From positions 949,001-1,013,000 of the forward strand of contig NZ_CP134772.1 of assembly GCF_031882575.1 (NCBI RefSeq): a stretch of 64,000 nucleotides of DNA, given 5' to 3'. Origin of the DNA: Pseudomonas sp. VD-NE ins. GTDB lineage: Bacteria; Pseudomonadota; Gammaproteobacteria; Pseudomonadales; Pseudomonadaceae. The stretch's first letter is position 1; every line of letters starts with the position of its first letter. Shown in pieces: positions 17,298-27,221 of this stretch. A program made the translations under genes and the position numbers. The notes beneath the pieces are model-generated. The model was given only the letters and a program-made list of their open reading frames with translations, was not told the DNA's origin and did no database searches.

Positions 17298-18238
17298 TGG
17301 CCAAGATTCTTACCCTGACCCTCAACCCGGCGCTCGACCTTACCGTCGAGTTGCCACGCCTGGAGGCCGGTCAGGTCAATCGCAGCGACGAGATGCACAC
17401 CCACGCTGCGGGCAAAGGCGTGAACGTCGCGCAGGTGCTGGCCGATCTCGGTCATCAACTGACGGTCAGTGGTTTTCTCGGCGAAGACAATCTGCAAGCG
17501 TTCGAAACCCTGTTCGCCAAACGCGGTTTTGTCGACGCGTTTATCCGCGTGCCGGGCGAGACGCGCAGCAACATCAAAGTGGCTGAACAGGATGGACGGA
17601 TCACCGACATCAACGGCCCGGGGCCGGTGGTCGATGCCGTCGCGCAGCAGGCGTTGCTCGATCGTTTGGTGCAGATCGCACCGGGTCATGACGCGGTTGT
17701 TGTCGCCGGCAGTTTGCCGCGCGGCGTCACGGCACAATGGTTGCGTGAACTGATCGAACGGCTCAATCAGCTCGGCTTGAAAGTCGCTCTCGACTCCAGC
17801 GGCGAAGCGTTGCGCGAAGCATTGAAAGCCAGTCCATGGCTGATCAAACCGAACACTGAAGAACTCGCTGACGCGCTCGGTTGCGAGGTGGTTTCGCACA
17901 CGGCGGAAGCGCAAGCAGCGGCGCGCTTGCATGCGCAAGGCATCGAGCACGTGGTGATTTCCCACGGTGCTGACGGCGTGAACTGGTTCAGCGTCGGCTC
18001 GGCGCTGCACGCCACGCCACCGAAGGTCAGCGTCGCCAGCACAGTCGGTGCCGGCGATTCGTTGCTGGCCGGCATGCTCCACGGTTTGCTCAGCGCCGAC
18101 ACGCCTGAGCAAACCCTGCGCACCGCCACCGCGATTGCGGCGATGGCGGTGACCCAGATCGGTTTCGGCATCAACGATGCGGCGCAACTGGCGCAGCTCG
18201 AACAGGGCGTGCGCGTGCGTCCCCTGACAGAACAATAA
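17297..18238 (+). CDS. fruK: 1-phosphofructokinase
   Basis: FruK phosphorylates fructose-1-phosphate to fructose-1,6-bisphosphate. The 313-residue PfkB-family protein shows LTLNPALDLTVELPRL at the start, HAAGKGVNVAQVLADLG (substrate binding) and the C-terminal ASTVGAGDSLLAGML, whose Asp is the catalytic base. The start overlaps the fruB stop and fruA follows after 11 bases, so this is the middle gene of the fru operon. Confidence 0.97.
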   Translation: MAKILTLTLNPALDLTVELPRLEAGQVNRSDEMHTHAAGKGVNVAQVLADLGHQLTVSGFLGEDNLQAFETLFAKRGFVDAFIRVPGETRSNIKVAEQDGRITDINGPGPVVDAVAQQALLDRLVQIAPGHDAVVVAGSLPRGVTAQWLRELIERLNQLGLKVALDSSGEALREALKASPWLIKPNTEELADALGCEVVSHTAEAQAAARLHAQGIEHVVISHGADGVNWFSVGSALHATPPKVSVASTVGAGDSLLAGMLHGLLSADTPEQTLRTATAIAAMAVTQIGFGINDAAQLAQLEQGVRVRPLTEQ

Positions 18239-18249
18239 GAGGGTTTGTC

Positions 18250-19983
18250 ATGAAATTAGCCATTGTTACGGCTTGCCCGAACGGCATGGTCACCAGTGTG
18301 CTGTGCGCGCGTTTGCTCGATGCGGCAGCGCAGCGGCAGGGCTGGAGCACCAGCGTTGAAGTGGTCGATGCGGCGCACCCGGAACGCGAGTTGTCGGCGG
18401 CGACCATTGCAGCGGCCGAGTGGGTTTTGCTGGTCGCCACCGGCGCGGTCGACATGACGCGTTTTGTCGGTAAACGTGTTTTCCAGATTGCCCCGGCGCA
18501 GGCGCTGCAGGATGTTGAAGCGGTGCTGCGTCGTGGTGCTGAAGAGGCTGAGGTTTACGTCGCCAGCGCGGCTGAACCGGTCGCTGATGCGCCGCGTGCA
18601 CCGCGCATCGTCGCGATTACCGCGTGCCCGACTGGTGTTGCCCACACCTTCATGGCCGCCGAAGCCTTGCAGCAAACCGCCAAGCGTCTGGGCTATGACT
18701 TGCAAGTCGAAACCCAAGGCTCGGTGGGCGCGAAAACCCCGTTGAGCGCAGCGGCGATTGCCGAAGCGGATGTGGTGTTGCTGGCGGCGGATATTGAGGT
18801 CGCCACCGAGCGTTTCGCCGGCAAGAAAATCTATCGTTGCGGCACCGGGATTGCCTTGAAGCAGTCCGAAACCACGCTGAAAAAAGCCTTGGCCGAAGGC
18901 GCTGTGGAAAGCGCGGCGGGTGACGGCAAGGCACCGACCAAGCAAGAAAAAACCGGCGTCTACAAACATCTGCTGACCGGCGTGTCGTTCATGCTGCCGA
19001 TGGTGGTGGCGGGCGGTTTGATGATTGCGCTGTCGTTCGTGTTCGGCATCACCGCGTTCAAGGAGGAAGGCACGCTGGCCGCTGCGCTGATGCAGATCGG
19101 CGGCGAGACCGCGTTCAAATTGATGGTGCCGCTGCTGGCGGGTTACATCGCTTATTCGATTGCTGACCGTCCGGGCCTGGCGCCGGGGATGATTGGTGGT
19201 TTGCTTGCCAGTACGCTGGGTGCCGGGTTTATCGGCGGCATCATCGCCGGGTTCATCGCCGGTTATGCGGCGAAGGCGATCAGTCGATATGTCTCCTTGC
19301 CGCAAAGTCTTGAGGCGCTGAAACCGATTCTGATCATCCCGTTGTTCGCCAGCCTGATCACCGGTCTGGTGATGATTTACGTGGTCGGTAAACCGGTCGC
19401 TGGCATGCTCGGGGCGCTCACGCATTTCCTCGACAGCATGGGCACCACCAACGCGATTCTGCTCGGTGTGCTGCTCGGTGGCATGATGTGCGTCGACCTC
19501 GGCGGGCCAATCAACAAAGCCGCGTACGCGTTCTCGGTGGGGCTGCTGGCGTCGCAGAGTTATGCGCCGATGGCCGCGACCATGGCAGCGGGCATGGTGC
19601 CGCCGATTGGTCTGGGCATCGCCACATTCATTGCGCGGCGCAAGTTCGCCCAGACTGAACGCGAGGCCGGCAAGGCTGCCTTCGTGCTGGGGCTGTGCTT
19701 TATCTCCGAAGGTGCGATTCCGTTTGCCGCGAAAGATCCGTTGCGGGTGATTCCGGCGAGCATTGCCGGTGGCGCGCTGACTGGTGCGTTGTCGATGTAC
19801 TTCGGCTGCAAACTGATGGCGCCGCACGGTGGTTTGTTTGTGTTGGCGATTCCGAATGCGATCAATCATGCGTTGCTGTATCTGCTGGCGATTGTCGCGG
19901 GGAGCCTCTTGACCGCCGTTGTCTACGCGACGGTCAAACGCCCGGAAGCCGTTGAGCTGGCGCTGGAACCGGCGAAGGCCTGA
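18250..19983 (+). CDS. fruA: Fructose PTS permease EIIB'BC
   Basis: The 577-residue inner-membrane protein transports fructose and phosphorylates it to fructose-1-phosphate. An N-terminal EIIB' copy (1-100) has Cys9 in VTACPNGM. The active EIIB (about 117-215) has Cys126 in ITACPTGVAHTF. The EIIC domain (about 235-570) has eight or more hydrophobic helices and the LGGPINKAAYAF and SEGAIPFA motifs. The ribosome site is AGAGGG. The duplicated EIIB is usual for FruA. A REP doublet follows the stop. Confidence 0.97.
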   Translation: MKLAIVTACPNGMVTSVLCARLLDAAAQRQGWSTSVEVVDAAHPERELSAATIAAAEWVLLVATGAVDMTRFVGKRVFQIAPAQALQDVEAVLRRGAEEAEVYVASAAEPVADAPRAPRIVAITACPTGVAHTFMAAEALQQTAKRLGYDLQVETQGSVGAKTPLSAAAIAEADVVLLAADIEVATERFAGKKIYRCGTGIALKQSETTLKKALAEGAVESAAGDGKAPTKQEKTGVYKHLLTGVSFMLPMVVAGGLMIALSFVFGITAFKEEGTLAAALMQIGGETAFKLMVPLLAGYIAYSIADRPGLAPGMIGGLLASTLGAGFIGGIIAGFIAGYAAKAISRYVSLPQSLEALKPILIIPLFASLITGLVMIYVVGKPVAGMLGALTHFLDSMGTTNAILLGVLLGGMMCVDLGGPINKAAYAFSVGLLASQSYAPMAATMAAGMVPPIGLGIATFIARRKFAQTEREAGKAAFVLGLCFISEGAIPFAAKDPLRVIPASIAGGALTGALSMYFGCKLMAPHGGLFVLAIPNAINHALLYLLAIVAGSLLTAVVYATVKRPEAVELALEPAKA

Positions 19984-20001
19984 CCGACAACACAAATCCC
20001 C

Positions 20002-20090
20002 TGTGGGAGCGAGCCTGCTCGCGAATGCAATCTGCTAGCGACATGTATGTTGACTGGCACACCGTTTTCGCGAGCAGGCTCGCTCCCACA
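20002..20090. repeat. REP doublet (REPIN-type), copy 3
   Basis: Head-to-head REP hairpins between fruA and the phosphatase gene. Confidence 0.92.
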
Positions 20091-20100
20091 ATGGTTAGTG

Positions 20101-20118
20101 GTGTCATGGTGAGTTCAT
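20101..20118 (+). promoter_or_regulatory. Possible weak Pho box upstream of the PhoD-type phosphatase
   Basis: GTGTCAT, four bases, then AGTTCAT is set out like the PhoB half-sites CTGTCAT-N4-CTGTCAT. The first half matches 6 of 7, the second only 4 of 7. It lies 41 bases before the phosphatase start. Confidence 0.25.
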
Positions 20119-20158
20119 ACAGGCGTGCTTAAGTTTTCCTTTTTTCAGGGAGAACACC

Positions 20159-21700
20159 ATGAGCGATTTCAACCCCGGTCGCCGGCGTGTCATGCAGGTT
20201 GTCGGCGCCGGATTGCTGATGCCAAGCCTGGCGCCGGCGGTGATTGCCTCGGTCAAGGATCGCCCGCAGTTGACCGACGGCGTGCAGTCCGGCGATCTGC
20301 AAGGCGACCGCGCGATGATCTGGAGCCGCAGCGATCGCCCCGCGCATATGGTGGTCGAGTGGGACACCCGCAGCCAGTTTCGCCATCCACGCCGATTGGT
20401 TTCCGCGCTTGCCGATGCGCGCACAGATTTCACCGCCCGCGTTGAACTCACCGGGCTGCCCGCCGATCAGGCAATTTTCTATCGCGTGTACTTCAAGGAC
20501 GCCCGCAGCGGCGCCGCCAGCGAACCGTGGTTGGGCCACTTGCGCAGCGCTCCGACGGCGCGGCGCAATATTCGTTTCGTCTGGAGCGGTGACACCGTCG
20601 GCCAGGGCTTCGGCATCAACCCGGACATCGGCGGCATGCGCATTTACGAAGCCATGCGTCTGCGCCTGCCGGACTTCTTTATCCACAGCGGCGACACCAT
20701 CTACGCCGACGGCCCGGTGCCCGCTCAGCTCACCACCGAAAACGGCCGCATCTGGCGCAACCTCACCACCGAAGCCAAGAGCAAGGTCGCACAGACCCTC
20801 GACGACTATCGCGGCAACTACCGCTACAACCTGATGGACGAAAACATCCGCCGCTTCAACGCCGAAGTGCCGCAGATCTGGCAGTGGGACGACCATGAAG
20901 TGGTCAACAACTGGTCGCCGGGCAAACAACTCGACGAGCGCTATCAGGAGAAAGATATCCACACCCTGGTCGGCCGTGCACGTAAGGCTTGGCTGGAATA
21001 TTCACCGATGCGCCTACAGGCCGCCGACGGTGGCGGGCGGATTTATCGCAAGCTCAGTTACGGGCCGATGCTCGATGTGTTTGTGCTCGACATGCGCAGC
21101 TATCGCGGCGCCAATGACGACAACCTCGGCGCGGCGAAAGCGTTTCTGGGGCGTGAGCAACTGGACTGGCTCAAGCGTGGCTTGAAGAAATCCAAAGCCC
21201 AGTGGAAGGTCATTGCCGCCGACATGCCGATTGGTCTTGGCGTGCCGGATGGCGAGGTCAGCCCGGGTGTAGCGCGTTGGGAGGCGGTGGCTAACGGTGA
21301 TCCCGGGCCGGCGCAGGGGCGCGAGCTGGAAGTTGCCGAATTGCTCGGCTACCTGCGCGCACAGCAGGTGCGCAATTTTGTCTTCCTGACGGCGGACGTG
21401 CATTACTGCGCGGCGCATCACTATCACCCGGATCGCGCGGCGTTTCAGGATTTCGAACCGTTCTGGGAGTTTGTTGCGGGGCCGTTGAATGCCGGGAGCT
21501 TTGGGCCCAATCCGCTGGATAAAACCTTTGGCCCTGAGGTGGTGTTCGAGAAGGCACCGCCGGCGCAGAACACCTCGCCGTTTGCCGGGTTTCAGTTTTT
21601 TGGCGAGGTGAATATTGAAGGGGGGAGTGGGGAGATGAGTGTGGTGTTGCGGGATTTGAATGGGGTGGCGGTTTTTGAGCAGAGGTTGCAGCCGGTTTGA
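20159..21700 (+). CDS. Alkaline phosphatase D family protein, Tat-exported
   Basis: The 513-residue protein begins MSDFNPGRRRVMQVVGAG, a twin-arginine signal typical of the PhoD family, so it is folded before export to the periplasm. An N-terminal fibronectin-like domain (SGDLQGDRAMIWSR) precedes the metallophosphoesterase core. Metal-ligand motifs are WSGDTVG, HSGDTIYADG, WDDHEVVNNW and FLTADVHYCAAH. PhoD enzymes are Ca/Fe-dependent phosphodiesterases or monoesterases that release phosphate. The ribosome site is CAGGGAG. A weak Pho-box-like site lies upstream. It stands alone between repeats. Confidence 0.92.
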   Translation: MSDFNPGRRRVMQVVGAGLLMPSLAPAVIASVKDRPQLTDGVQSGDLQGDRAMIWSRSDRPAHMVVEWDTRSQFRHPRRLVSALADARTDFTARVELTGLPADQAIFYRVYFKDARSGAASEPWLGHLRSAPTARRNIRFVWSGDTVGQGFGINPDIGGMRIYEAMRLRLPDFFIHSGDTIYADGPVPAQLTTENGRIWRNLTTEAKSKVAQTLDDYRGNYRYNLMDENIRRFNAEVPQIWQWDDHEVVNNWSPGKQLDERYQEKDIHTLVGRARKAWLEYSPMRLQAADGGGRIYRKLSYGPMLDVFVLDMRSYRGANDDNLGAAKAFLGREQLDWLKRGLKKSKAQWKVIAADMPIGLGVPDGEVSPGVARWEAVANGDPGPAQGRELEVAELLGYLRAQQVRNFVFLTADVHYCAAHHYHPDRAAFQDFEPFWEFVAGPLNAGSFGPNPLDKTFGPEVVFEKAPPAQNTSPFAGFQFFGEVNIEGGSGEMSVVLRDLNGVAVFEQRLQPV

Positions 21701-21716
21701 AGATCAAGAGCTAACC

Positions 21717-21941
21717 CTCATCGGAACGCCGCCCGCCCAGCCCTCTCCCGGAGGGAGAGGGGGCCGATCGAGGTGTCTGAAGAGGTACGTCGACCTGAAA
21801 GACCGAGTTGATTATGAGATCAGCACAAAGCCTCTCTCGATTATGGATTCGGTGAGGGACGTTCAGGTCGGCGTATTGCGTGAATCTCCCCCAATCAGTC
21901 CCCTCTCCCTCCGGGAGAGGGCTAGGGTGAGGGGCTTTTAA
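21717..21941. repeat. Hairpin-pair repeat (ccctctccc family), copy 1
   Basis: Two inverted hairpin modules, ccctctcccggagggagaggg and ccctctccctccgggagaggg, flank about 140 bases. The outer arms read like ctcaccctaaccctctccc. It fills the gap between two converging genes and reaches the stop codon of the reductase gene. Relatives lie at 28641, 38160 and 53529. Confidence 0.85.
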
Positions 21942-24505
21942 TAGACATCACGCCGATATCGACCCTGCTCAATCAACCGCTCCACTTCGGCTGCCCCGAG
22001 AATGTCGTTAAGCACTTGATCAACCCCCGAAGCCATCCCCTGAAGGCTGCCGCAGATATAAATAACTGCCCCGTCCGCCAGCCATTTCTTCAACTCATCA
22101 GCCGACTCACGCAAACGATCCTGCACATAAACCTTCTCAGCCTGATCCCGCGAGAACGCCAGGTCCAGCCGTTCCAGATCCCCATTCACCCACCACTCTT
22201 CCAGCTCCGCGCGGCAGAGGAAATCGTGCTCACGATTGCGCTCGCCAAACAGCAACCACTGGCGCTGTTGACCATCGGCAATCCGCGCCTTGAGCAAACT
22301 GCGCAGCCCGGCCAGACCCGTACCGTTGCCCAGCAGAATCATCGGCAGCGGTTCGTTCGGCAGATGGAAACCACTGTTGCGCCGCACCCGCAGGCTGATG
22401 CTGCCGCCAACCGGCGCGTGCTCAGTCAGCCAGCCGGAACCAATGCCGAGGCTGCCATCCGAATGCTGCTCCTGACGCACGATCAACTCCAGCACGCCGT
22501 CGGCGGCAATCGAGGCGATCGAGTATTCGCGCATGGCCAGCGGCACCATCGCATCCACCAGTGATTGCGCGTGCAGGCCGACCAGATGTGCGCGGTGCTC
22601 AGGCAACTGACGCGAAGCCAGCGCGACTTCCAGCGGCTCGTCGAGGCCGTTGATTTTTACCGTGGTCTCGCCGCGAATACCCAGGCCGTCGAGGAAGTGT
22701 TCAATGGCCCACGGGCAGTTGCGTGGCAACACTTCGACCAGGTCGCCGGCCAGCCAACTGCTGGTATTCGGCGCACTCAAACCCAACAGGTAAACCGGCG
22801 CACCGCTGCTGTCCGGGTTCATCAGTTCACGGCGGGTCAGCGTCCAGTTGTCGTAGCTCGGTGCTTGCCAGGTATCGACGGGCGCTTGGCCGGTGAGCAG
22901 GCCGAGTTGGGTTTGCCAGTGACGCAGGGCATACGGATCGCCGCTGTCGACGTCCACTGGCGCGAACAGGGTCTTGCCGCCGTGCTCCGCCAACCATTGG
23001 TGCAGGCGTTTGGCAAAGCCGCAGAAGTGCTGATATTGACGATCGCCGAGACCGAGGACCGAGTAATTCAGGCTGTCGAGCGTTGCCGCCTTGGACAACA
23101 CTTTGCGCTCGAACCCGCGTGCGCTGTCCGGTGCTTCGCCGTCGCCGAAGGTACTGACCACGAACAGCGCGTTGTTCGATTCACGCAGATCCTGCTCACT
23201 GACATTCGCCAGAGGCTGCACTTTCACCGGCAATCCGGCGGCCTGCAATTGCCCGGCGGTCTGCCACGCCAGTTGCTCGGCAAAACCGCTCTGGCTGGCG
23301 AAACCGATCAGCCATGCCGAGGCATCGCCGGCCGGTTGAGCGAGGCCTTTACGTGCATCCTTGATTTGCTTTTTCTTGCGGCGACGATCGAGGTACAGCA
23401 GCCAGCCGGTGATGAAGAACAGCGGCATGCACACCGCCGCGAGAGTGATGATGATCCGCCCGACCAGACCGAAATAACTGCCGACGTGCAGCGCATAAAT
23501 ACTGGTGAGCAATTGCGCCTTGAAGCTCTTGTCGGCATAACGATCGACGCGTTTGACGATGCCGGTGGCCGGGTCGAGGGTGATCTGGTTCAGCGCGCGA
23601 TCATGCGGCGAGCTGTCGAGCAGGTAGAACACGGTCGCCGGTTGGCCAGCCACCGCCGGCATGCGGATGTTATAGGCGGCCAGACCCGGGCCGGCAGCGC
23701 TGTAGATGCTGCTCCACATCGCCGCGTAATCGGCGGTCGGTGCCGGGCCTTCCGGTGCCGGGCCGCGATTGCGCACGCGCTCGTTCTGCGGTGCGTCGGA
23801 AAGCAGCTTGGTCAAGCCTTTGTTGTACCACTCGTAAGACCAGGACAACCCGGTCAGCGCCAGCAGCAGATAGACCAGCAGGCACCACGTGCCGGCCACC
23901 GAGTGAAGGTCCCAGTTGAAGGCGCGACCCTTTTTCTTCCAGTCGAGGGTCAGCCACACGCGCCAGCTGTTCCACTGACGCGGCCAGCGCAGGTACAGGC
24001 CGGAGAGGCAGAAGAACAACAGAATCAGCGTGCAGGCGCCGGTGATGCTGCGCCCGGTGTCGCCCATGGCGAGAAAGCGGTGCAGTTGCAGCATCAGGCC
24101 GAAGAAGTCCTGGCCGAGGGCATCGCCCATGAACTCGGCGGTGTACGGATCGAAGTAGCGCATCTCACCGCGACGCTCACCTTTGGGCGGCGTGAAGTAG
24201 ACGCGAGCCGCGTTGCCGCTGTCGGTTTCGACCCAGAGCATCGAAACCTTTTTGCCCGACGTGGCTTCTATGCGCTCCACCAACTCGACGGGCGGCAGCA
24301 CGCCGGCGACTTGTTTTTCCACCTGCAGAACGGAGGGATTCAGCGCCCGCAGGATTTCGTCCTGAAACGAATAGGCCGCGCCGGTGATGCCCATCAACGC
24401 CAGCACCAGTCCTGCGGTGATGCCAAAAAACCAGTGCAACTGGAACAGGGTTTTCTTCAACACGTCACTCGCCGTCCATTCGGAAATTGTCTTCACGGCG
24501 CGCAT
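21938..24505 (-). CDS. piuB: PepSY-flavodoxin-reductase fusion, probable ferric-siderophore reductase
   Basis: The 855-residue membrane protein has PepSY-type helices and loops in its first half ([20 protein letters not shown]; further helices near 185, 230 and 360). A flavodoxin domain follows ([16 protein letters not shown]), then an FAD/NAD(P)H ferredoxin-reductase module ([21 protein letters not shown], ending YRRDVY). Such proteins pass electrons from NADPH through flavins, probably across the inner membrane to iron held by siderophores. Its place beside the PiuA-type receptor matches PA4513 (piuB) as recalled. The start at 24505 fits the family; 24 more codons are open upstream. A terminator and a REP doublet separate it from piuA, so it has its own promoter or relies on read-through. 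Confidence 0.8.
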   Translation of the reverse strand: MRAVKTISEWTASDVLKKTLFQLHWFFGITAGLVLALMGITGAAYSFQDEILRALNPSVLQVEKQVAGVLPPVELVERIEATSGKKVSMLWVETDSGNAARVYFTPPKGERRGEMRYFDPYTAEFMGDALGQDFFGLMLQLHRFLAMGDTGRSITGACTLILLFFCLSGLYLRWPRQWNSWRVWLTLDWKKKGRAFNWDLHSVAGTWCLLVYLLLALTGLSWSYEWYNKGLTKLLSDAPQNERVRNRGPAPEGPAPTADYAAMWSSIYSAAGPGLAAYNIRMPAVAGQPATVFYLLDSSPHDRALNQITLDPATGIVKRVDRYADKSFKAQLLTSIYALHVGSYFGLVGRIIITLAAVCMPLFFITGWLLYLDRRRKKKQIKDARKGLAQPAGDASAWLIGFASQSGFAEQLAWQTAGQLQAAGLPVKVQPLANVSEQDLRESNNALFVVSTFGDGEAPDSARGFERKVLSKAATLDSLNYSVLGLGDRQYQHFCGFAKRLHQWLAEHGGKTLFAPVDVDSGDPYALRHWQTQLGLLTGQAPVDTWQAPSYDNWTLTRRELMNPDSSGAPVYLLGLSAPNTSSWLAGDLVEVLPRNCPWAIEHFLDGLGIRGETTVKINGLDEPLEVALASRQLPEHRAHLVGLHAQSLVDAMVPLAMREYSIASIAADGVLELIVRQEQHSDGSLGIGSGWLTEHAPVGGSISLRVRRNSGFHLPNEPLPMILLGNGTGLAGLRSLLKARIADGQQRQWLLFGERNREHDFLCRAELEEWWVNGDLERLDLAFSRDQAEKVYVQDRLRESADELKKWLADGAVIYICGSLQGMASGVDQVLNDILGAAEVERLIEQGRYRRDVY

Positions 24506-24544
24506 TATGCCGTGGGTTATCGAGAAGCGTTCTTTCTTACGCAC

Positions 24545-24574
24545 AAAAGCCCCGTTCAATTGAATGAACGGGGC
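24545..24574 (-). terminator. Intrinsic terminator downstream of the TonB receptor gene
   Basis: On the minus strand GCCCCGTTCA pairs with TGAACGGGGC, followed by TTTTG. It lies about 125 bases past the receptor stop, just upstream of the reductase start. Confidence 0.75.
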
Positions 24575-24595
24575 CAAGCCTTGCGGCGCATACCT

Positions 24596-24684
24596 TGTGG
24601 GAGCGAGCCTGCTCGCGAAGGCGTCGTGTCAGTCAGCCTCGACTTAACTGACCCAGCGCTTTCGCGAGCAGGCTCGCTCCCACA
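24596..24684. repeat. REP doublet (REPIN-type), copy 4
   Basis: Head-to-head REP hairpins between the receptor stop and its terminator. Confidence 0.92.
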
Positions 24685-24698
24685 GGTTTCCACATCAA

Positions 24699-27014
24699 TC
24701 AGAAGTGGAAATTGGTGCTCAACAGTGCCGTACGGCCCGCCGCCTGGTTGGCGAAGTGGGTCGAGAAGGCTTTGTCGTAATAGGTTTCGTTGGTCAGGTT
24801 CTGCACGTTGAGTTGCAGGTCGACGTTCTTGGTCAGCTTGTACGCGGCCATCGCGTCGTAGCGAACATACGAGTCGACCATGGTGGTGTTGGCCACGCTG
24901 CCGTAAACGTCGTCGACGTAGAACGCACCGCCACCGATGGTCAGCTTCGGCGTGACCTGGTAAGTGGTCCACAGGCTGGCGCTGTTTTTCGGCGTGTTAG
25001 GCAGTTCGTTGCCATCGTTGGCCTTGCCCATCGGGCCGCCGTCGACTTGTTCGCTGTCCATGAAGGCGTAACCGGCGAACACTTGCCACTTGTCGGTGAT
25101 CTTGCCGCTGGCCGACAGTTCGACACCTTGCACGCGGGTCTTGCCGGCGTTTTCGTACGAGGTGGTGTCGACTTGCACACGAGCGTTTTCTTTCTCGGTG
25201 CGGAAGATATCAGCGGTCAGCGACAGGCGATCGTTGAGCAGATCCCACTTGGTGCCGATTTCGTAGTTCTTGGTGGTTTCCGGCTCCAGGTCGCTGCTCA
25301 GCAGGTTGCCGCTGCGATCCGGGGTGCCGCCCAACGGGTTGCCTTCCTGACCTTCGCCCAAGGTGTTGCCCGGTGGCGTGGCCGAGGTGGCGTAGGAGGC
25401 GTAGATGCTGCCGTTTTCCGCAGGCTTGTAGACGACGCCGAACTGACCGGTGACGAACTCGCTGGTGTCATCGCCCTTGGCGGTAGTGGCGCCGGCAGCG
25501 GTGTAAGTTTTGTAGTCGGTGTCGAAGTGGTCGTAACGCAGACCCATGTTCACCAGCCACTGCTCGGACAGCTCCAGGGTATCGAACACATACAGCGCGT
25601 AGGTGTTGGCCTGGGTGTCGGTGCCGGCGTAGTTGCGCGAGATCGCGCCGTTCCACGGATCGTTCGGGTTCGGGTTCGACAGCGAGGTGCAGTTGTAGCC
25701 ACTGGTGGCGCCGATCAGGCCCGGGTTGCAGTTAGTGGTCACTGCGCTGGTGCGCGGCGTGGTGTCGGTGTTGACGTTATACGAAGACTTCTGGCTTTCC
25801 TCACGGGTGTACTCGACACCGGTGGAGAAGCTGTTCTTGAAGCCAGCAACATAGAAGTTGCCGAACAGGTCAGTCTGGTTGGTGGTGGTCTCGGTATTGC
25901 TCACCCGCGTATTCGCCCGACGCCAGACCGTGCCGTTGTTGACGTTGCCCTTGCTGTCGTCCGGCTGGGTCAGGATGTAATCCTGCATGCTGGTGCCGTG
26001 GCGCAGGGTGTTCTTGATCGTCAGCGAGTCGCTCAGGTCGTGCTCGATGGCGAAGGTCGCGGTGTCGGTGCGGCCTTTGCGGAAGTCGCGATCCAGGCCG
26101 TAGAAATTGCTGTGGTCACCGCCGGCGTAAGGCTTGTCCGGATTGGATTTGGTGCGTGCAGCGGAGCCACCGGCCGGAATGGTGTACGGCACGCCCGAAT
26201 CCGGGGTGTCGTTGCTTTCGAGATGGTAGTAGTCGAGGTTGACGCGGGTGTCGGTGCCCAGGCCAAACGCCAGGGACGGCGCGATACCCCAACGGTCGTA
26301 ATCGACCTTGTCGCGACCGGCGACGTTGCTCTCGTGGCTCATCAGGTTCAGACGGCCCGCGGCGGTGTCGCTGAACTGGTAGTTGCCGTCGAGGGTGTAA
26401 CGCTGGGTCTGGTCGGAGCCCCAGGTGAAACCACCGTCGAACGAGTTGCCCAGGTGCGCTTTCTTGCTCACCAGGTTGATGCTGCCGCCTGCCGCGCCGC
26501 GACCGCCAATGGCAGAGTTCGGGCCCTTGCTGACTTCAATGTTTTCCACGGCGAAGATCTCGCGGCTCTGCGAACCGGTGTCGCGCACGCCGTCGAGGTA
26601 GGTGTCGCCCTGGGCGTCGAAACCACGAATGAACGGACGGTCGCCCTGCGGGTTGCCGCCTTCACCGGCGCCGAAGGTGATGCCCGGCACGGTGCGCAGC
26701 GCGTCCTGCATATTCAGGGCGCCGGTGTCTTTGAGGACTTGTTGCGGAATAACGGTGACCGAGCGCGGCGTGTCGACCAACGGCGCGGTGTACTTGGGCG
26801 AGGAGGCTTTTTCTACTTGGTAGGACGTCGAGTCCTGGGCTTCGCCGGTGATGGCGGTGGCGTCCAGGGCGATGGCATTGCCGGCGGCTTTGCTGTCGGT
26901 TTTTTCCGCGGCGAAGACCATCTGGCCAGCGGAGCCGGCGGTGATTGCCACACCGATTGCAGAGGCGAGCAGACGTGGTGAACTGACCGGTAATTGTGCG
27001 TGTTGACGTGCCAT
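24699..27014 (-). CDS. piuA: TonB-dependent siderophore receptor
   Basis: The 771-residue outer-membrane receptor has a signal peptide (about 1-36, ending MVFAAE). The plug domain shows DTPRSVTVIPQQVLKDTG and VENIEVSKGPNSAIGGRGAA, and a 22-strand barrel ends in a terminal Phe (LLSTNFHF). It imports ferric siderophores driven by TonB. The neighbouring PKHD hydroxylase and flavin reductase match the piuC-piuA-piuB order of P. aeruginosa, where PiuA also admits siderophore-conjugated beta-lactams. The start at 27014 follows GGGGAGGGG. A weak Fur-like site lies upstream in the divergent region. The native ligand is not shown by sequence. Confidence 0.9.
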   Translation of the reverse strand: MARQHAQLPVSSPRLLASAIGVAITAGSAGQMVFAAEKTDSKAAGNAIALDATAITGEAQDSTSYQVEKASSPKYTAPLVDTPRSVTVIPQQVLKDTGALNMQDALRTVPGITFGAGEGGNPQGDRPFIRGFDAQGDTYLDGVRDTGSQSREIFAVENIEVSKGPNSAIGGRGAAGGSINLVSKKAHLGNSFDGGFTWGSDQTQRYTLDGNYQFSDTAAGRLNLMSHESNVAGRDKVDYDRWGIAPSLAFGLGTDTRVNLDYYHLESNDTPDSGVPYTIPAGGSAARTKSNPDKPYAGGDHSNFYGLDRDFRKGRTDTATFAIEHDLSDSLTIKNTLRHGTSMQDYILTQPDDSKGNVNNGTVWRRANTRVSNTETTTNQTDLFGNFYVAGFKNSFSTGVEYTREESQKSSYNVNTDTTPRTSAVTTNCNPGLIGATSGYNCTSLSNPNPNDPWNGAISRNYAGTDTQANTYALYVFDTLELSEQWLVNMGLRYDHFDTDYKTYTAAGATTAKGDDTSEFVTGQFGVVYKPAENGSIYASYATSATPPGNTLGEGQEGNPLGGTPDRSGNLLSSDLEPETTKNYEIGTKWDLLNDRLSLTADIFRTEKENARVQVDTTSYENAGKTRVQGVELSASGKITDKWQVFAGYAFMDSEQVDGGPMGKANDGNELPNTPKNSASLWTTYQVTPKLTIGGGAFYVDDVYGSVANTTMVDSYVRYDAMAAYKLTKNVDLQLNVQNLTNETYYDKAFSTHFANQAAGRTALLSTNFHF

Positions 27015-27079
27015 TTTTATTCCCCTCCCCAAGGATTTGAGGCGGCGGAATATAGGGTAAACAGGTATTCGTATCAATT

Positions 27080-27098
27080 GCGAAACATTGTTATTCGC
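27080..27098. promoter_or_regulatory. Possible Fur box between piuA and piuC
   Basis: GCGAAACATTGTTATTCGC has inverted ends (GCGAA/TTCGC) and matches the 19-base Fur consensus at about 10 positions. It lies 66 bases before the receptor start and 124 bases before the hydroxylase start, within AT-rich promoter-like DNA. Confidence 0.35.
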
Positions 27099-27221
27099 AC
27101 TGAATTTACATTCTTTACAATTTAACCTTACGGTTTTTGCCAGTTCATTCGTCTCTCGGGTTTTACACAGTCAATAAGAATCAATACCATTGCCGCCTCT
27201 TTGCCATCAGGTGACATCGCC

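Noticed and set aside
18256..19995. 579-codon minus-strand frame across fruA
   Set aside because: It is a mirror of the fruA reading frame, rich in Arg, Gln and His without any motif.
22565..24811. 748-codon plus-strand frame opposite the reductase gene
   Set aside because: Antisense shadow of a clear flavoprotein gene; it runs through a REP doublet and has no ribosome site.
24705..26981. 758-codon plus-strand frame opposite the TonB receptor
   Set aside because: Antisense shadow; Val/Gly-rich with no domain.
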